Source: Silvania hatchlandensis (GTDB lineage: Bacteria; Pseudomonadota; Gammaproteobacteria; Enterobacterales; Enterobacteriaceae). From it: 64,000 nucleotides of DNA. The notes beneath the pieces are model-generated. The model was not told the DNA's origin. It ran no database searches and was given only the letters and a program-made list of their open reading frames with translations. Positions 1 through 9,904 of the stretch are shown piece by piece. Where the stretch lies: NCBI RefSeq assembly GCF_025564065.1, contig NZ_JAMGZK010000048.1, positions 1 through 64,000 on the forward strand, in the 5' to 3' direction. Made by a program: the position numbers and the translations under genes. Every line of letters begins with the position of its first letter. Position 1 is the first letter of the stretch.

Positions 1-115
1 GGTATTCATTTTTCGTCTTGCGACGTTAAGAATCCATGTCACTTTGAGTGCCCACACAGATTGTCTGATAAATTGTTAAAGAGCAGTGCAACGCGGCGTT
101 AAGCTCACCGTTGCG
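1..115 (-). promoter_or_regulatory. rRNA operon leader (16S gene lies beyond the left edge)
   Basis: Read on the minus strand this is the transcribed leader of an rrn operon. It runs from below promoter P2, through boxA, to the stretch ending in AAAAATGAATACC that precedes 16S rRNA in enterobacteria. The 16S gene itself is outside the window. The neighbour yrdA is the gene next to rrnD in E. coli, so this is probably the rrnD-equivalent operon (inference from gene order). Confidence 0.85.
74..85 (-). promoter_or_regulatory. boxA antitermination element of the rrn leader
   Basis: The minus strand reads TGCTCTTTAACA, the standard rrn boxA. In established biology the NusB/NusE (S10) complex binds the RNA form of this element, making rRNA transcription resistant to Rho. 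NusE is encoded in this same window as rpsJ. Confidence 0.9.
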
Positions 116-124
116 AGGTGGCGT

Positions 125-152
125 ATATTACGCTTTCCTCTTTCAGAGTCAA
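125..152 (-). promoter_or_regulatory. rrn promoter P2
   Basis: On the minus strand, -35 TTGACT (152-147) and -10 TAATAT (130-125) are separated by 16 bp and followed by a GC-rich discriminator. Both the sequence and its place downstream of P1 match the E. coli rrn P2 promoters. Confidence 0.85.
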
Positions 153-232
153 GCGTTTATTTTCGCTTTTCTCTTCAACCGAACCGGCTGTTTGTGTGAA
201 GTGATTCACATCCGCCGTGTCGATGGAGGCGC

Positions 233-260
233 ATTATAGGGATCCCAGTTTTTAGCACAA
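233..260 (-). promoter_or_regulatory. rrn promoter P1 with upstream A/T-rich UP region
   Basis: On the minus strand, -35 TTGTGC (260-255) and -10 TATAAT (238-233) are 16 bp apart, followed by a GCGCC discriminator typical of stringently controlled rRNA promoters. Just upstream, at about 261-300, the DNA is very A/T-rich, as expected of an UP element. Fis sites would lie further out toward yrdA, but I cannot place them exactly. Confidence 0.85.
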
Positions 261-413
261 GCATTTTTTCGATCTTTTCTTTCGACTGCTTTTTTTTCGT
301 CCTTTTCGATGGAATACCACCCGATCCGTTCAAATATTGACATATTTCCCTCTTGATCAAGCTGAATAATCCGATCAAAGTCTTCTATATAATGATCATC
401 AGTAGAGGTTGAT

Positions 414-968
414 ATGTCTTCAGTACTCCGTCCTTATAAAGATCTGTTCCCGCAACAAGGCGATCGCGTCATGATCGACAGCAGTAGCGTGGTCATTGGT
501 GATGTCCGAATGGATGACGACGTCAGTATCTGGCCACTGGTCGCCATCCGCGGTGATGTCAATTATGTCGCAATCGGCGCACGCACCAATATTCAGGACG
601 GTAGCGTTCTGCATGTCACCCATCGATCGTCCTACAATCCTGAAGGCAATCCGCTGATCGTTGGCGAAGATGTCACCGTCGGCCATAAGGTCATGCTCCA
701 CGGCTGCACGATCGGTAATCGGGTTCTGGTGGGTATGGGTTCAATTTTGCTGGATGGTGTCGTGATAGAAGATGATGTGATGATTGGTGCAGGCAGCCTG
801 GTCCCGCAAAACAAACGACTTGAGAGTGGCTTTCTCTATTTAGGTAGCCCGGTTAAGCAGATCCGCCCCCTTACGGAAGCGGAAAAGGAAGGTTTGAAGT
901 ATTCAGCCAATAATTACGTTAAGTGGAAGAATGACTATCTGAATCAGGAGAGCCAGAACCAGCCCTGA
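414..968 (+). CDS. yrdA: gamma-carbonic-anhydrase-like hexapeptide-repeat protein YrdA
   Basis: This is a 184-residue left-handed beta-helix protein of the YrdA/gamma-class carbonic anhydrase family, the same length as the E. coli protein. Repeated hexapeptide turns run from about residue 20 to 140. Histidines at 67, 70, 91 and 96 include the candidate metal ligands (VGHKVMLHGC region). Gamma-CA homologues bind Zn or Fe between subunits of a trimer; the physiological role of YrdA is not settled. The ATG at 414 follows an AGAGG ribosome site at 404-408. A TATAAT-like -10 sits at 388-393. The gene points away from the rrn promoters, and its last 25 bases overlap the convergent yrdB. Confidence 0.93.
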   Translation: MSSVLRPYKDLFPQQGDRVMIDSSSVVIGDVRMDDDVSIWPLVAIRGDVNYVAIGARTNIQDGSVLHVTHRSSYNPEGNPLIVGEDVTVGHKVMLHGCTIGNRVLVGMGSILLDGVVIEDDVMIGAGSLVPQNKRLESGFLYLGSPVKQIRPLTEAEKEGLKYSANNYVKWKNDYLNQESQNQP

Positions 969-1192
969 TCGTCATCCTGACCCTCGCGGATCGCATCGCT
1001 GGCTTCTTCTTCCAGATCCCAGCGATGATCGCGAAACGCGTTCAGCGCAGCGACATCGCCAAAACGATGCTTCAGCGTTGCGCCTGTAATGGCGCACATT
1101 ACTAGCATGCCGTTTACCAGCGCCGGGAAGCAGACCGCTGACTTTTCTTCATCCCAATGCTCCCGCTCAGGGAACTGGATCGCCTGGTTCAT
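944..1192 (-). CDS. yrdB: DUF1488 family protein YrdB
   Basis: This is a small 82-residue protein of the DUF1488 family (E. coli YrdB is about 85). The conserved start MNQAIQFP, the FPALVNGM motif and the HRWDLEEEA stretch near the C-terminus are present. Its function is unknown. It is the last gene of the leftward dprA-smg-yrdD-tsaC-aroE-yrdB group. Its ATG overlaps the aroE stop by 4 bp, suggesting translational coupling, and its 3' end overlaps convergent yrdA by 25 bp. Confidence 0.88.
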   Translation of the reverse strand: MNQAIQFPEREHWDEEKSAVCFPALVNGMLVMCAITGATLKHRFGDVAALNAFRDHRWDLEEEASDAIREGQDDDQGWFWLS

Positions 1193-2007
1193 GCAGAAAG
1201 TTCCTGCTTGAGCGTTTCAATTACCGGCTCTACCGCCGGTAATACGCCGTGCCAGAGCATCACCGCATGCGCGGCCTGACCCACCAGCATACCCAAACCA
1301 TCAGCGAGATGGTTTGCCCCCTGCTGTTCACACCAGCTCAGAAACGGTGTTCTGCCTTTCTGATAAAACATGTCATAGCAGTGGACATGTGGGTTAACTA
1401 ATGAAGAAGGGATCGCAGGTACATCACCGCCGAGACCGCTGGAGGTGGCATTAATGATAAGGTCAAACTCATGTCCGCTTAAGGCATCCATAGCAACGGC
1501 ATGAATGCTGCCGGTATGAGCAAAAAGCGTAGCCAGATCTTCCGCGCGGGAATATGTTCGATTGGTGATGGTGACCGCACAATCCAGCGAGAGCAGAGGC
1601 AAAATCACTCCACGCGATGCGCCACCCGCACCAATCAGCAGGATCCGCGCCCGGGGTTTGATAAATGACAGCCGTTCCAGATCGCTCAATAAACCAATGC
1701 CGTCGGTGTTGTCCCCCAGAATTCGACCATCTTCCAGGCGCTTTAGCGTATTCACAGCACCAGCAAGAGACGCGCGTTCAGTTAATTCATCGGCACGTTC
1801 AAAGGCCTCTTCTTTAAAAGGCACGGTAACGTTCGCCCCTTTACCTCCTTGCGCGAAGAAAGCATCCAACGTTGTCACAAACGCGTCGACAGGCGCCAGT
1901 ATGCGACCATAAGGATGCTCAATGTGTAGTTGCTGCGCGAATTGCTGATGAATAAAGGGCGACTTGCTGTGTGCAATGGGATTACCAAAAACGGCATACG
2001 TTTCCAT
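1189..2007 (-). CDS. aroE: shikimate dehydrogenase (NADP+)
   Basis: AroE reduces 3-dehydroshikimate to shikimate with NADPH, step four of the shikimate pathway, in the cytoplasm. The protein has 272 residues, as in E. coli. The substrate-binding NPIAHSKSP lies at 9-17. The catalytic pair is K65 (in NVTVPFK) and D102 (in DNTDGIG). The nucleotide-binding GAGGASRG starts near 128. The gene sits between tsaC (4 bp upstream) and yrdB (4-bp overlap), so it is clearly in an operon. Two other shikimate genes, aroB and aroK, lie at the far end of the window but in a separate unit. Confidence 0.97.
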   Translation of the reverse strand: METYAVFGNPIAHSKSPFIHQQFAQQLHIEHPYGRILAPVDAFVTTLDAFFAQGGKGANVTVPFKEEAFERADELTERASLAGAVNTLKRLEDGRILGDNTDGIGLLSDLERLSFIKPRARILLIGAGGASRGVILPLLSLDCAVTITNRTYSRAEDLATLFAHTGSIHAVAMDALSGHEFDLIINATSSGLGGDVPAIPSSLVNPHVHCYDMFYQKGRTPFLSWCEQQGANHLADGLGMLVGQAAHAVMLWHGVLPAVEPVIETLKQELSA

Positions 2008-2011
2008 CTTA

Positions 2012-2584
2012 TTACCCCTGGCGAAAACGTTCGCCGGTTAAAGCATCGCGGATTTCTGACGGGTTCAGGCGCCCACCGGTATCACCGATAATGACGGGAA
2101 AGTCAGGGCCAAACTGCGCCAGTACGTCATCGGCTGTACGACAAGGCGGCAATCCTGTCAGATTGGCGCTGGTAGAGACCAGCGGCTTACCAAACGCATT
2201 ACACAATTCGATAACCAATGGGTGGTCCGTCACGCGAACGGCAAGCGAGTCAAAACGCCCTGTCAGCCAGCGCGGTGTGGTCGGCAGCGCCGGGAAGACA
2301 AACGTCACTGGCCCCGGCCAGGCGGCAAAGATTGACTCACGCTGAACTGGCGTCAGCATAGAATCATCAATATAAGGTTTTAGTTGTTCGAAGCGGGAAG
2401 CAATTAAAATGAGGCCTTTCTCTACGGGCCTCTGTTTTAACGCTAATAAACGGCTAACGGCTGTTTCACTGTCAGGATCGCAACCGACCCCAAAAACAGC
2501 TTCTGTTGGATAGGCGATGACTTCTTCTTTATTCAGTACGTCCACCGCATGTGCGATAGAGCCTGATGGCAGGTTATTCTTCAC
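2012..2584 (-). CDS. tsaC: L-threonylcarbamoyladenylate synthase TsaC
   Basis: TsaC makes threonylcarbamoyl-AMP from threonine, bicarbonate and ATP for the universal t6A37 tRNA modification. I place the start at a GTG (2584-2582), giving the 190-residue length of E. coli TsaC. The longer in-frame extension to 2629 has no homologous counterpart. YrdC-fold hallmarks are [13 protein letters not shown] near residue 20, KQRP near 50, and the [11 protein letters not shown] loop near 140. The GTG overlaps the yrdD coding end by 11 bp, suggesting coupling. Confidence 0.95.
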   Translation of the reverse strand: MKNNLPSGSIAHAVDVLNKEEVIAYPTEAVFGVGCDPDSETAVSRLLALKQRPVEKGLILIASRFEQLKPYIDDSMLTPVQRESIFAAWPGPVTFVFPALPTTPRWLTGRFDSLAVRVTDHPLVIELCNAFGKPLVSTSANLTGLPPCRTADDVLAQFGPDFPVIIGDTGGRLNPSEIRDALTGERFRQG

Positions 2585-3131
2585 TATTTTGATCCGCCGG
2601 AACCGGCTTTCCACATTGTTTACTGGCACAGAAGCGCTTAACGCCTTGCGCGGTTTTCTTTTCGATAAGTAGCGAGTACTGGCACTCAGGACAACATCCC
2701 GCTACCGGTTTGAAATTGGTCACGAACTGACATTCAGGATAACGATCGCAGGAATAAAATGTCTTACCGTAACGCGATCGCCGTTGAACAAGATGCCCAC
2801 TTTCGCACTGCGGGCAGGCTAACGCCGTTTCATCGGGCTTATCAATTTGCTCTGTATGTCCACATTCAGGATAGCGGCAGCAGCCAATAAACATGCCGAA
2901 GCGCCCCTGGCGCAGCGCCAAATCGCCACCACATTGCGGGCACACCTGTCCCTCCAGAATCTTAACAATATGGCCGTCCGCCTGATTTTTCAGGGGACGG
3001 ACATAATCACATTCTGGAAAGTGTGAACAACCGAGAAACGGCCCGTGTTTACCGGACCGGATAACAAGTTCTGCCCCGCACTGCGGACAGGGCTCGTTTT
3101 TATGCACCGTAAATAGTGCTGATTTGGCCAT
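2574..3131 (-). CDS. yrdD: topoisomerase-type zinc-finger protein YrdD
   Basis: This 185-residue protein consists almost entirely of four C4 zinc-ribbon modules like those at the C-terminus of DNA topoisomerase I. The cysteine sets are C15/C18/C35/C41, C64/C67/C84/C90, C106/C109/C128/C134 and C147/C150/C168/C173. It has no topoisomerase catalytic domain. It probably binds nucleic acid, but its function is not established. I chose the ATG at 3131 (MAKSALFTV), homologous to the E. coli start, over an upstream in-frame ATG. It follows smg in the same operon. Confidence 0.92.
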   Translation of the reverse strand: MAKSALFTVHKNEPCPQCGAELVIRSGKHGPFLGCSHFPECDYVRPLKNQADGHIVKILEGQVCPQCGGDLALRQGRFGMFIGCCRYPECGHTEQIDKPDETALACPQCESGHLVQRRSRYGKTFYSCDRYPECQFVTNFKPVAGCCPECQYSLLIEKKTAQGVKRFCASKQCGKPVPADQNSEE

Positions 3132-3156
3132 AACAACTCTTGGTGCTGCTGATGAA

Positions 3157-3630
3157 TTAATGCAGCATACCTTCATTCACTTCAAAGAGTAATTCTTCCA
3201 TTTGCTGATAGGCATTTTCACAGCCTGGAATATTGAACAGAACCATCAGGATGACCCATTTCAGATCTTCCAGCTCAAATTCTGCCGTATCCAGAGCCAT
3301 AACGCGTTCTATCACCATTTCACGCGTTTCGAGGTTGAGCACCTGAATTTGCTCGAGGAATAAAATGAATCCCCGGCAACTCGCATCCAGCCTTTCACAT
3401 TCATCAGCCGTATAGATGCGTACAGACAGCGGATCGGAAACCAACTGCATCGGTTCGGCGAGGCCTTCCTGATAATCAGCCAGTTTTTCGAGCCATATTA
3501 ACGCGTTGTAAATATCTTCCCGTTCAAAACCCGCATCAGTAAGATCGCGCGTAAGTTTGTCCTGATCCACGCGCGCTTCAGCTTCGTTATGGATGTAAGT
3601 CTCAAACAAATACATCAGTACGTCGAACAT
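3157..3630 (-). CDS. smg: Smg family protein (DUF494)
   Basis: This acidic, helix-rich 157-residue protein has the length of E. coli Smg and the characteristic start [15 protein letters not shown]. Its function is unknown. Published tests in E. coli did not support an essential role. The start codon lies inside the 3' end of dprA (29-bp overlap). The position between dprA and the topoisomerase-type finger protein is conserved in gamma-proteobacteria. Confidence 0.93.
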   Translation of the reverse strand: MFDVLMYLFETYIHNEAEARVDQDKLTRDLTDAGFEREDIYNALIWLEKLADYQEGLAEPMQLVSDPLSVRIYTADECERLDASCRGFILFLEQIQVLNLETREMVIERVMALDTAEFELEDLKWVILMVLFNIPGCENAYQQMEELLFEVNEGMLH

Positions 3631-4726
3631 GGCTTGCCCTCCTTAATCGGACATAGCCGCCGGGTACAGCTGCGATCCATCCTGCTAACTCCAGTTCCAG
3701 TAGCTGTGCTACCGTTACTGGCACAGATTGGCCGGCACGTTCAGCGACAACGTCAACAGGTGTTACCTCATCTCCTACGTTAGCCAGGAGCTCAGGAAAT
3801 GGCAATGCTACCTGGTCTTGATCTGATAAATTAAGTCTATTCTCGGGTTCATTCGCAAGCCAATTGAAGCTGGATCGCAAACTGTCCAGAATGTCCTCTG
3901 CCGCAGTAACGGGCGTGGCCCCTTGCTTGATCAGCCAATGCGGCCCTTCACATCCTGGGTTACCCACTGCCCCCGGCAAAGCAAAAACTTCACGTCCCTG
4001 TTCAAGGGCGCATTTTGCGGTAACAAGCGACCCGCTGCGCAGCATCGCTTCAATAACAAAAACCCCCTGGCTCAATCCACTGATGATGCGATTACGACGA
4101 GGAAAGTTGCGTGGCCAGGGCGGGGTTGCGAGAGAGAACTCTGAAACGACAGCGCCACCGCTCGCGACCAAGTTCTCAGCCAGCGATGCATGACGACGAG
4201 GGTAGACGCTTGAAAGGCCATTACCTAATACCGCCACGCTTTTTCCCTTAACGGTTAGCGCCGCGCGGTGAGCGACCCCATCGATCCCACATGCCAGACC
4301 GCTGGTAATGGTAAGCCCAGCCAGGGCCAATTGTTCACAGAAGATCTTTCCCCAGCGCTCGCCATACCAGGAGTGTGAACGGCTGCCGACCACAGCCAGT
4401 TGCAGACTGCCCAGTACCGAGGGATCGCCCTTCACGAAAAGCGCGCCGGGGTAATCGGTAATCGCCCGTAACTGTGCTGGGTAGGCAGAGTGATCTGCGC
4501 AGATCAGATGCTGTCCCGGCTCTGCAAGCCAGTCCATATTGCGTTCAATTTCTCGCGGTGAAATGGAAAAAAACGCCTCAATTTGCTTTTGCGTGAGCCC
4601 AGCCACCGCCAACACAGCGCTATCAATATGGGCTTCGCGCTGCAATTTTTGCGCGAGCACCACCATCTTATCGCCGTACAGTTCTCCAATGTTTATCAGG
4701 CGTAACCAAATCTCTGTGGATGTCAT
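3602..4726 (-). CDS. dprA: DNA processing protein DprA (Smf)
   Basis: DprA binds incoming single-stranded DNA and loads RecA in naturally competent bacteria. In enterobacteria its role is less clear. The start at 4726 ([10 protein letters not shown]) gives 374 residues, as in E. coli. It has an N-terminal SAM-like region, then the Rossmann-like DprA domain with [12 protein letters not shown] (about 110), [12 protein letters not shown] (about 155), VLGNGL and [13 protein letters not shown] winged-helix-like C-terminal domain (about 300-374) follows. It is the first gene of the leftward operon and is divergent from def across a 127-bp gap. Confidence 0.95.
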   Translation of the reverse strand: MTSTEIWLRLINIGELYGDKMVVLAQKLQREAHIDSAVLAVAGLTQKQIEAFFSISPREIERNMDWLAEPGQHLICADHSAYPAQLRAITDYPGALFVKGDPSVLGSLQLAVVGSRSHSWYGERWGKIFCEQLALAGLTITSGLACGIDGVAHRAALTVKGKSVAVLGNGLSSVYPRRHASLAENLVASGGAVVSEFSLATPPWPRNFPRRNRIISGLSQGVFVIEAMLRSGSLVTAKCALEQGREVFALPGAVGNPGCEGPHWLIKQGATPVTAAEDILDSLRSSFNWLANEPENRLNLSDQDQVALPFPELLANVGDEVTPVDVVAERAGQSVPVTVAQLLELELAGWIAAVPGGYVRLRRASHVRRTDVFV

Positions 4727-4853
4727 CCTTTCCCCTGCCACAAGCAGCTATAGCAATCTTTGCGATTGGTCAGTGATGCTGTCAATCAGAGGGGGATTTG
4801 TCTAGAATAGAGGTAATATTCTTTTCAACTCCTGAACACGACTCTGGAAATAT

Positions 4854-5363
4854 ATGGCAGTTTTGCAAGTGTTACATATCCCGGACGAGCGCCTTCGCAA
4901 AGTCGCCGAGCCGGTTAAAGAAGTGAATGCAGAAACTCAGCGTATCATCGATGATATGTTCGATACGATGTACGCTGAAGAGGGCATTGGTCTCGCCGCT
5001 ACGCAGGTTGATATTCACCAGCGCATCATCGTGATCGACGTTTCTGAAAACCGGGAAGAACGTCTGGTATTGATTAACCCCGAGCTGCTGGAAAAATGGG
5101 GCGAAACAGGGATTGAAGAAGGTTGCCTCTCTATTCCTGAGCAGCGCGCCCTGGTGCCTCGTGCAGAAAAAGTTAAAATCCGTGCGCTCGATCGCGACGG
5201 TAAGCCGTTTGAAATGGAAGCGGACGATCTGCTGGCAATCTGCATTCAGCATGAGATGGATCATCTGGTCGGTAAACTCTTTATCGATTATCTCTCGCCA
5301 ATGAAACAGCAGCGCATTCGTCAGAAAGTAGAGAAACTGGATCGCCTGCGCACCCGCGCATAA
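4854..5363 (+). CDS. def: peptide deformylase
   Basis: Def removes the formyl group from the N-terminal methionine of new proteins at the ribosome. The protein has 169 residues, as in E. coli. The three deformylase motifs are present: GIGLAATQ (44-51), EGCLS (89-93, metal ligand C91) and QHEMDHLVG, with metal ligands H133 and H137 and catalytic E134. It is the first gene of the def-fmt-rsmB-trkA unit. The next gene, fmt, adds the formyl group that Def later removes. Confidence 0.98.
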   Translation: MAVLQVLHIPDERLRKVAEPVKEVNAETQRIIDDMFDTMYAEEGIGLAATQVDIHQRIIVIDVSENREERLVLINPELLEKWGETGIEEGCLSIPEQRALVPRAEKVKIRALDRDGKPFEMEADDLLAICIQHEMDHLVGKLFIDYLSPMKQQRIRQKVEKLDRLRTRA

Positions 5364-5388
5364 CGTGACCCCGGATACAAGGATTAAC

Positions 5389-6336
5389 GTGTCTACATCA
5401 CTACGTATCATCTTCGCAGGAACCCCCGACTTTGCAGCGCGTCATCTGGATGCGCTGTTGTCGTCTGGCCATCAGGTTGTTGGCGTCTTTACTCAGCCCG
5501 ATCGCCCTGCTGGCCGCGGTAAAAAATTGATGCCAAGCCCGGTTAAGGTGCTGGCGGAAGAACATGGCTTACCGGTGTTTCAGCCAGCTTCATTGCGCCC
5601 GCAGGAAAACCAGCAGCTGGTTGCTGAATTAAACGCAGATGTCATGGTCGTTGTGGCATACGGCTTAATCCTGCCAAAAGCGGTGCTTGAGATGCCGCGT
5701 CTGGGTTGCATTAATGTCCACGGTTCTCTGCTGCCACGCTGGCGTGGTGCTGCACCCATTCAGCGTTCGCTGTGGGCCGGCGATGCCAACACCGGCGTGA
5801 CGATTATGCAGATGGATGTGGGTCTGGATACCGGCGACATGCTGTATAAGCTCTCCTGTCCCATTGCTGCCGACGATACCAGCGCCACGCTGTATGACAA
5901 ACTGGCAGAGCTCGGGCCGAAGGGTCTTATTGATACGCTGCAACAGCTGGCCGACAATACCACCCGTCCTGAAGTCCAGGACGAAGCGTTGGTCACCTAT
6001 GCCGAGAAACTCAGTAAAGAAGAGGCCCGTCTCGACTGGTCACTCTCTGCTGCTCAGCTTGAACGCTGCATCCGGGCATTTAATCCCTGGCCGATGAGCT
6101 GGCTGGAAATCGACGGGCAACCCGTAAAAGTCTGGCAAGCCTCGGTTATTGCTGGCCAGTCGACTGCCGCGCCCGGCACCATTATTGACGCAAGCAAGCA
6201 AGGTATTCAGGTAGCAACTGTTGAAGGGATCCTGAATCTGGAATCCTTACAACCTGCAGGCAAAAAAGCCATGAGTGCGCAGGATCTTCTGAACTCCCGT
6301 CGTGAATGGTTTACACCTGGTAATTGTCTCGCCTGA
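5389..6336 (+). CDS. fmt: methionyl-tRNA formyltransferase
   Basis: Fmt formylates Met-tRNAi using 10-formyl-THF. I take the GTG at 5389 ([16 protein letters not shown]) as the start. It has an AAGGA ribosome site at 5379-5383 and gives 315 residues, as in E. coli. The formyltransferase domain carries [12 protein letters not shown] near residue 105 and the DTGDML segment with the catalytic aspartate near 144. The C-terminal domain (about 205-315) binds tRNA. It lies 25 bp after def and is followed by a hairpin terminator. Confidence 0.97.
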   Translation: MSTSLRIIFAGTPDFAARHLDALLSSGHQVVGVFTQPDRPAGRGKKLMPSPVKVLAEEHGLPVFQPASLRPQENQQLVAELNADVMVVVAYGLILPKAVLEMPRLGCINVHGSLLPRWRGAAPIQRSLWAGDANTGVTIMQMDVGLDTGDMLYKLSCPIAADDTSATLYDKLAELGPKGLIDTLQQLADNTTRPEVQDEALVTYAEKLSKEEARLDWSLSAAQLERCIRAFNPWPMSWLEIDGQPVKVWQASVIAGQSTAAPGTIIDASKQGIQVATVEGILNLESLQPAGKKAMSAQDLLNSRREWFTPGNCLA

Positions 6337-6351
6337 GATCATCTCAATTTA

Positions 6352-6382
6352 AGGCCCGGAGTTTCCGGGCATTTTTATTTTT
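6352..6382 (+). terminator. intrinsic terminator or attenuator between fmt and rsmB
   Basis: A perfect 7-bp stem GCCCGGA/TCCGGGC (6354-6360, 6364-6370) with a 3-nt loop is followed by ATTTTTATTTTT. Because rsmB starts 19 bp after the stem, it may reduce rather than end transcription into rsmB-trkA. Confidence 0.75.
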
Positions 6383-6388
6383 GTGGTT

Positions 6389-7675
6389 ATGAAAAAACAA
6401 AACTTACGCAGCCTGGCAGCCCAGGCGATTGAGCAAGTGGTCGAGCAGGGTCAGTCATTGAGCAATGTCCTGCCACCGTTCCAGCAAAAAGTCTCTGATA
6501 AAGATAAAGCCCTGCTTCAGGAGTTGTGCTTTGGTGTTCTGCGCACGTTGCCACAGCTGGAGTGGCTGATCGGTAAACTGATGTCGCGCCCGATGACGGG
6601 TAAGCAGCGCGTGTTGCATTATCTGATCATGGTTGGCTTCTATCAGTTGCTGCATACTCGTATTCCGCCTCACGCCGCGCTGGCAGAGACCGTTGAAGGC
6701 GCAGTGGCAGTGAAGCGTCCGCAGCTCAAAGGGCTGATCAACGGTGTATTACGCCAGTTTCAGCGTCAGCAAGATGAACTGCTGGCTGAATTTTCACGCT
6801 CAGAAAAACGCTTCCTGCATCCTGACTGGTTGCTAAAACGTCTGCAAAAAGCCTATCCGCAGAAGTGGGAAGCCATTGTAGAAGCTAACAACCTTCGTCC
6901 GCCAATGTGGCTGCGCGTCAACCGTAACCATCATTCCCGCGATGCCTGGCTGGCGCTGCTGGAAGAGGCGGGGATGAGTGGATTTACCCATCCGGATTAT
7001 AGCGATGCGGTCCGTCTGGCAGCCCCCACTTCTGTTCTTGCGCTTCCGGGCTTTGAACAAGGCTGGGTCACCGTTCAGGATGCTTCTGCTCAGGGTTGTA
7101 TGAACTTCCTCGAGCCGCAAAACGGTGAGCGTATTCTTGACCTGTGCGCAGCGCCGGGCGGTAAAACAACACATATCCTTGAAGTCGCCCCGCAGGCCAG
7201 CGTGATGGCCGTCGATATTGATGAGCAGCGTCTTTCTCGCGTTTACGACAACCTTAAGCGTCTGGGAATGAAAGCCGAGGTCAAACAGGGTGACGGGCGT
7301 AAGCCCGACCAGTGGTGTGGCGATGAACAGTTCGATCGCATTTTGCTGGATGCCCCCTGCTCCGCCACTGGCGTTATTCGACGTCATCCAGATATTAAAT
7401 GGCTGCGTCGCGATCGCGATATTAACGAACTGGCGCAGCTACAGGCGGAGATCCTTGATGCGGTATGGCCACATCTGAAATCAGGCGGAACGCTGGTTTA
7501 TGCCACCTGTTCCGTGCTGCCAGAAGAGAACAGCCTACAGATCGCAGCGTTCCTGAAGCGCACCCCTGATGCCCACTTGCAGACAACCGGTACGTCGGAA
7601 CATCCCGGCAAACAGAACCTGCCTGGCGTAGAAGAAGGCGACGGCTTCTTTTACGCTAAGCTAATCAAAGCGTGA
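6389..7675 (+). CDS. rsmB: 16S rRNA m5C967 methyltransferase RsmB
   Basis: RsmB methylates C967 of 16S rRNA with S-adenosylmethionine. The protein has 428 residues from the ATG at 6389 (the in-frame GTG at 6383 is two codons upstream). An N-terminal NusB-like RNA-binding domain spans about 1-140. The Rossmann methyltransferase domain has the SAM loop [11 protein letters not shown] near 254 and two conserved cysteine motifs, DAPCSATGV and the catalytic [11 protein letters not shown] near 375. It follows fmt and precedes trkA by 22 bp. Confidence 0.97.
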   Translation: MKKQNLRSLAAQAIEQVVEQGQSLSNVLPPFQQKVSDKDKALLQELCFGVLRTLPQLEWLIGKLMSRPMTGKQRVLHYLIMVGFYQLLHTRIPPHAALAETVEGAVAVKRPQLKGLINGVLRQFQRQQDELLAEFSRSEKRFLHPDWLLKRLQKAYPQKWEAIVEANNLRPPMWLRVNRNHHSRDAWLALLEEAGMSGFTHPDYSDAVRLAAPTSVLALPGFEQGWVTVQDASAQGCMNFLEPQNGERILDLCAAPGGKTTHILEVAPQASVMAVDIDEQRLSRVYDNLKRLGMKAEVKQGDGRKPDQWCGDEQFDRILLDAPCSATGVIRRHPDIKWLRRDRDINELAQLQAEILDAVWPHLKSGGTLVYATCSVLPEENSLQIAAFLKRTPDAHLQTTGTSEHPGKQNLPGVEEGDGFFYAKLIKA

Positions 7676-7697
7676 TGTTGATAACGGGTCACATGAT

Positions 7698-9074
7698 ATG
7701 AAGATAATCATTCTGGGCGCGGGGCAGGTCGGCGGTACGCTGGCTGAAAACCTGGTCGGTGAGAATAATGACATCACCATTGTCGATACCAATGGCGATC
7801 GTTTGCGCAGCCTGCAGGATAAGTTTGATTTGCGCGTTGTTCAGGGGCATGGTTCCCATCCCCGCGTGCTGCGTGAAGCTGGCGCGGATGATGCCGACAT
7901 GCTGGTTGCCGTCACCAGTTCAGATGAAACCAATATGGTGGCTTGTCAGGTGGCCTATTCGTTATTCAACACGCCTAACCGTATCGCGCGTATCCGTTCC
8001 CCGGACTATATCCGTGATGCCGATAAGCTGTTTAATTCCGACGCAGTGCCTATCGACCATTTAATCGCGCCAGAACAGCTGGTTATCGACAGTATTTACC
8101 GACTGATTGAGTATCCAGGTGCGCTGCAGGTGGTTAATTTCGCGGAAGGTAAAGTCAGCCTTGCCGTGGTCAAAGCCTATTACGGTGGCCCGCTGATTGG
8201 TAACGCGCTTTCCACAATGCGCGAGCATATGCCGCATATTGATACGCGAGTTGCCGCGATTTTCCGTCACGATCGTCCCATCAGACCGCAAGGTTCAACC
8301 ATTGTTGAAGCCGGGGATGAGGTCTTCTTTATCGCCGCATCCCAGCATATTCGCGCGGTGATGAGCGAGCTGCAGCGGCTCGAGAAACCGTATAAACGTA
8401 TCATGCTGGTTGGCGGGGGTAATATCGGTGCCGGTCTGGCTCGGCAGCTAGAAAAAGATTACAGCGTTAAACTGATCGAACGCGATCAACAGCGGGCCTC
8501 AGAGCTGGCAGAAAAGCTACAGAATACGATCGTCTTTTATGGCGATGCATCGGATCAAGAGCTGCTTGCCGAAGAGCACATCGATCAAGTTGATCTTTTC
8601 ATTGCTGTGACCAACGATGACGAAGCTAATATCATGTCAGCAATGCTGGCAAAACGCATGGGTGCAAAAAAGGTTATGGTGCTTATCCAGCGTCGGGCCT
8701 ATGTCGATCTGGTCCAGGGAAGCGTTATTGATATTGCTATTTCGCCCCAGCAGGCCACCATCTCCGCTCTGCTGAGTCATGTGCGTAAGGCCGATATTGT
8801 CGGCGTTTCCTCCCTGCGACGTGGGGTGGCAGAGGCCATCGAGGCCGTTGCGCACGGGGATGAGAGCACCTCCCGCGTAGTGGGACGTACCATCGATGAG
8901 ATTAAGCTTCCGCCGGGCACCATCATTGGCGCCGTTGTCCGCGGTAATGATGTGATGATCGCCAACGATAATTTGCGTATTGAACAGGGCGATCACGTCA
9001 TTATGTTCCTGACGGACAAAAAATTTATTACCGACGTCGAGCGCTTATTCCAGCCAAGTCCTTTCTTCCTGTAA
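7698..9074 (+). CDS. trkA: Trk potassium uptake system NAD(H)-binding subunit TrkA
   Basis: TrkA is the peripheral cytoplasmic regulator of the TrkH/TrkG potassium channels. The protein has 458 residues, as in E. coli, arranged as two tandem RCK units. The first N-domain starts with the dinucleotide motif [13 protein letters not shown] (residues 7-19), followed by TrkA-C. The second N-domain has [14 protein letters not shown] near 240, followed by another TrkA-C. No membrane segments are visible. It is the last gene of the def-fmt-rsmB-trkA unit. The membrane partner gene is not in the window. Confidence 0.97.
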   Translation: MKIIILGAGQVGGTLAENLVGENNDITIVDTNGDRLRSLQDKFDLRVVQGHGSHPRVLREAGADDADMLVAVTSSDETNMVACQVAYSLFNTPNRIARIRSPDYIRDADKLFNSDAVPIDHLIAPEQLVIDSIYRLIEYPGALQVVNFAEGKVSLAVVKAYYGGPLIGNALSTMREHMPHIDTRVAAIFRHDRPIRPQGSTIVEAGDEVFFIAASQHIRAVMSELQRLEKPYKRIMLVGGGNIGAGLARQLEKDYSVKLIERDQQRASELAEKLQNTIVFYGDASDQELLAEEHIDQVDLFIAVTNDDEANIMSAMLAKRMGAKKVMVLIQRRAYVDLVQGSVIDIAISPQQATISALLSHVRKADIVGVSSLRRGVAEAIEAVAHGDESTSRVVGRTIDEIKLPPGTIIGAVVRGNDVMIANDNLRIEQGDHVIMFLTDKKFITDVERLFQPSPFFL

Positions 9075-9080
9075 TCCTCC

Positions 9081-9112
9081 GGAGGGCTGCATACCGCCCT
9101 CCTGTCTTTAAC
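9081..9112 (+). terminator. hairpin downstream of trkA
   Basis: GGAGGGC (9081-9087) pairs with GCCCTCC (9096-9102), followed by a short TGTCTTTA. The T-run is weak, so this is a probable but not strong intrinsic terminator for trkA. Confidence 0.5.
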
Positions 9113-9219
9113 CCAATAATATGTAAGGGTTAAATTATTATGACGTCTGCTTATCCTCAATGGCAATTAGCTAATCCTTTGTTAAACTTAAACCCATTGG
9201 ATGGCACAAGGAGAAGAAA

Positions 9220-9636
9220 ATGAGTTTTGTTAAAGAGTTTCGCGAATTTGCGATGCGTGGGAATGTCGTGGATTTGGCAGTGGGTGTGATCATTGGTGCA
9301 GCGTTCGGTAAGATCGTTTCCTCGCTGGTTGCCGATATCATCATGCCACCGCTGGGGCTGCTGATCGGTGGCATTGATTTCAAACAATTCGCCGTAACCT
9401 TACGTGCTGCGCAAGGCGATATTCCGCCAGTGGTCATGCACTACGGGGTATTCATTCAGAACGTTTTTGATTTTGTGATCGTTGCCTTTGCCATTTTTAT
9501 GGCTATCAAGCTTATCAATCGACTGAATCGCAAGAAAAAAGAAGAACCCGCTGCACCGCCTGCTCCAACGAAAGAAGAAGTCTTGCTGACTGAAATCCGC
9601 GACTTACTGAAGGTACAGAATAACCGTACCCTATAA
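9220..9636 (+). CDS. mscL: large-conductance mechanosensitive channel MscL
   Basis: MscL is a homopentameric inner-membrane channel that opens under membrane tension during hypo-osmotic shock. The protein has 138 residues (E. coli 136). An amphipathic N-terminal helix ([14 protein letters not shown]) comes first. TM1 is at about 15-45 ([15 protein letters not shown]), then a periplasmic loop. TM2 is at about 75-100, followed by a lysine-rich linker (NRKKKEE) and a C-terminal helix bundle. Its last 6 bp overlap convergent arfA, an arrangement shared with E. coli. Confidence 0.97.
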   Translation: MSFVKEFREFAMRGNVVDLAVGVIIGAAFGKIVSSLVADIIMPPLGLLIGGIDFKQFAVTLRAAQGDIPPVVMHYGVFIQNVFDFVIVAFAIFMAIKLINRLNRKKKEEPAAPPAPTKEEVLLTEIRDLLKVQNNRTL

Positions 9637-9849
9637 GACGCATGAAACAAGAAGGCCAGTGGTAAGAAAGCGATTTGCTTGCTTGCCACTGGCCTCCCAG
9701 TTACCCCGTTTCGCATGTTTTGTTTTGCGCAGATAACTTCCTTTCCCTTTCTTATTCTTCTCAATTCGTTGTCTGAATAACGGATCGTGCAGAAGGGCTT
9801 CAATCGCATTATCGTTGATCTGCCCTTTCGTGTGCTGATAGCGGCTCAT
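9631..9849 (-). CDS. arfA: alternative ribosome-rescue factor ArfA
   Basis: ArfA recruits release factor 2 to ribosomes stalled on non-stop mRNA, as a backup to tmRNA. The 72-residue frame starts at MSRYQHTKG (9849). The conserved rescue core [16 protein letters not shown] and the basic NKKGKGSY segment are present. As in E. coli, the 3' coding end forms a strong hairpin (9654-9694, listed separately). In the known mechanism this truncates the mRNA, so full-length ArfA is degraded by tmRNA tagging and made only when tmRNA fails. The gene is convergent with mscL and lies downstream of zntR. Confidence 0.95.
   Translation of the reverse strand: MSRYQHTKGQINDNAIEALLHDPLFRQRIEKNKKGKGSYLRKTKHAKRGNWEASGKQANRFLTTGLLVSCVL
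9650..9698 (-). promoter_or_regulatory. hairpin within the arfA coding end (terminator/RNase III-type site)
   Basis: On the minus strand GGCCAGTGG (9694-9686) pairs perfectly with CCACTGGCC (9662-9654). The stem extends inward by three more pairs past one mismatch, and TTCTTGTTTC follows. It lies before the arfA stop codon. Known E. coli work shows this element yields stop-less arfA mRNA, which couples ArfA synthesis to failure of trans-translation. Confidence 0.85.
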
Positions 9850-9904
9850 AATTTCTCCATTGCATAAAATGTCAACGCGAGTGTAGAAGCAGCGGTGAGT
9901 AAAA

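Noticed and set aside
175..378. 67-codon frame in the rrn promoter region
   Set aside because: It covers the P1 core promoter and UP region. No ribosome site, and its composition is A/T-rich non-coding.
4230..4300. Cysteine in the DprA SGLACGID motif as an inactivating change
   Set aside because: This position is not invariant in the family as far as I know, and the rest of the protein is intact, so I do not claim loss of function.
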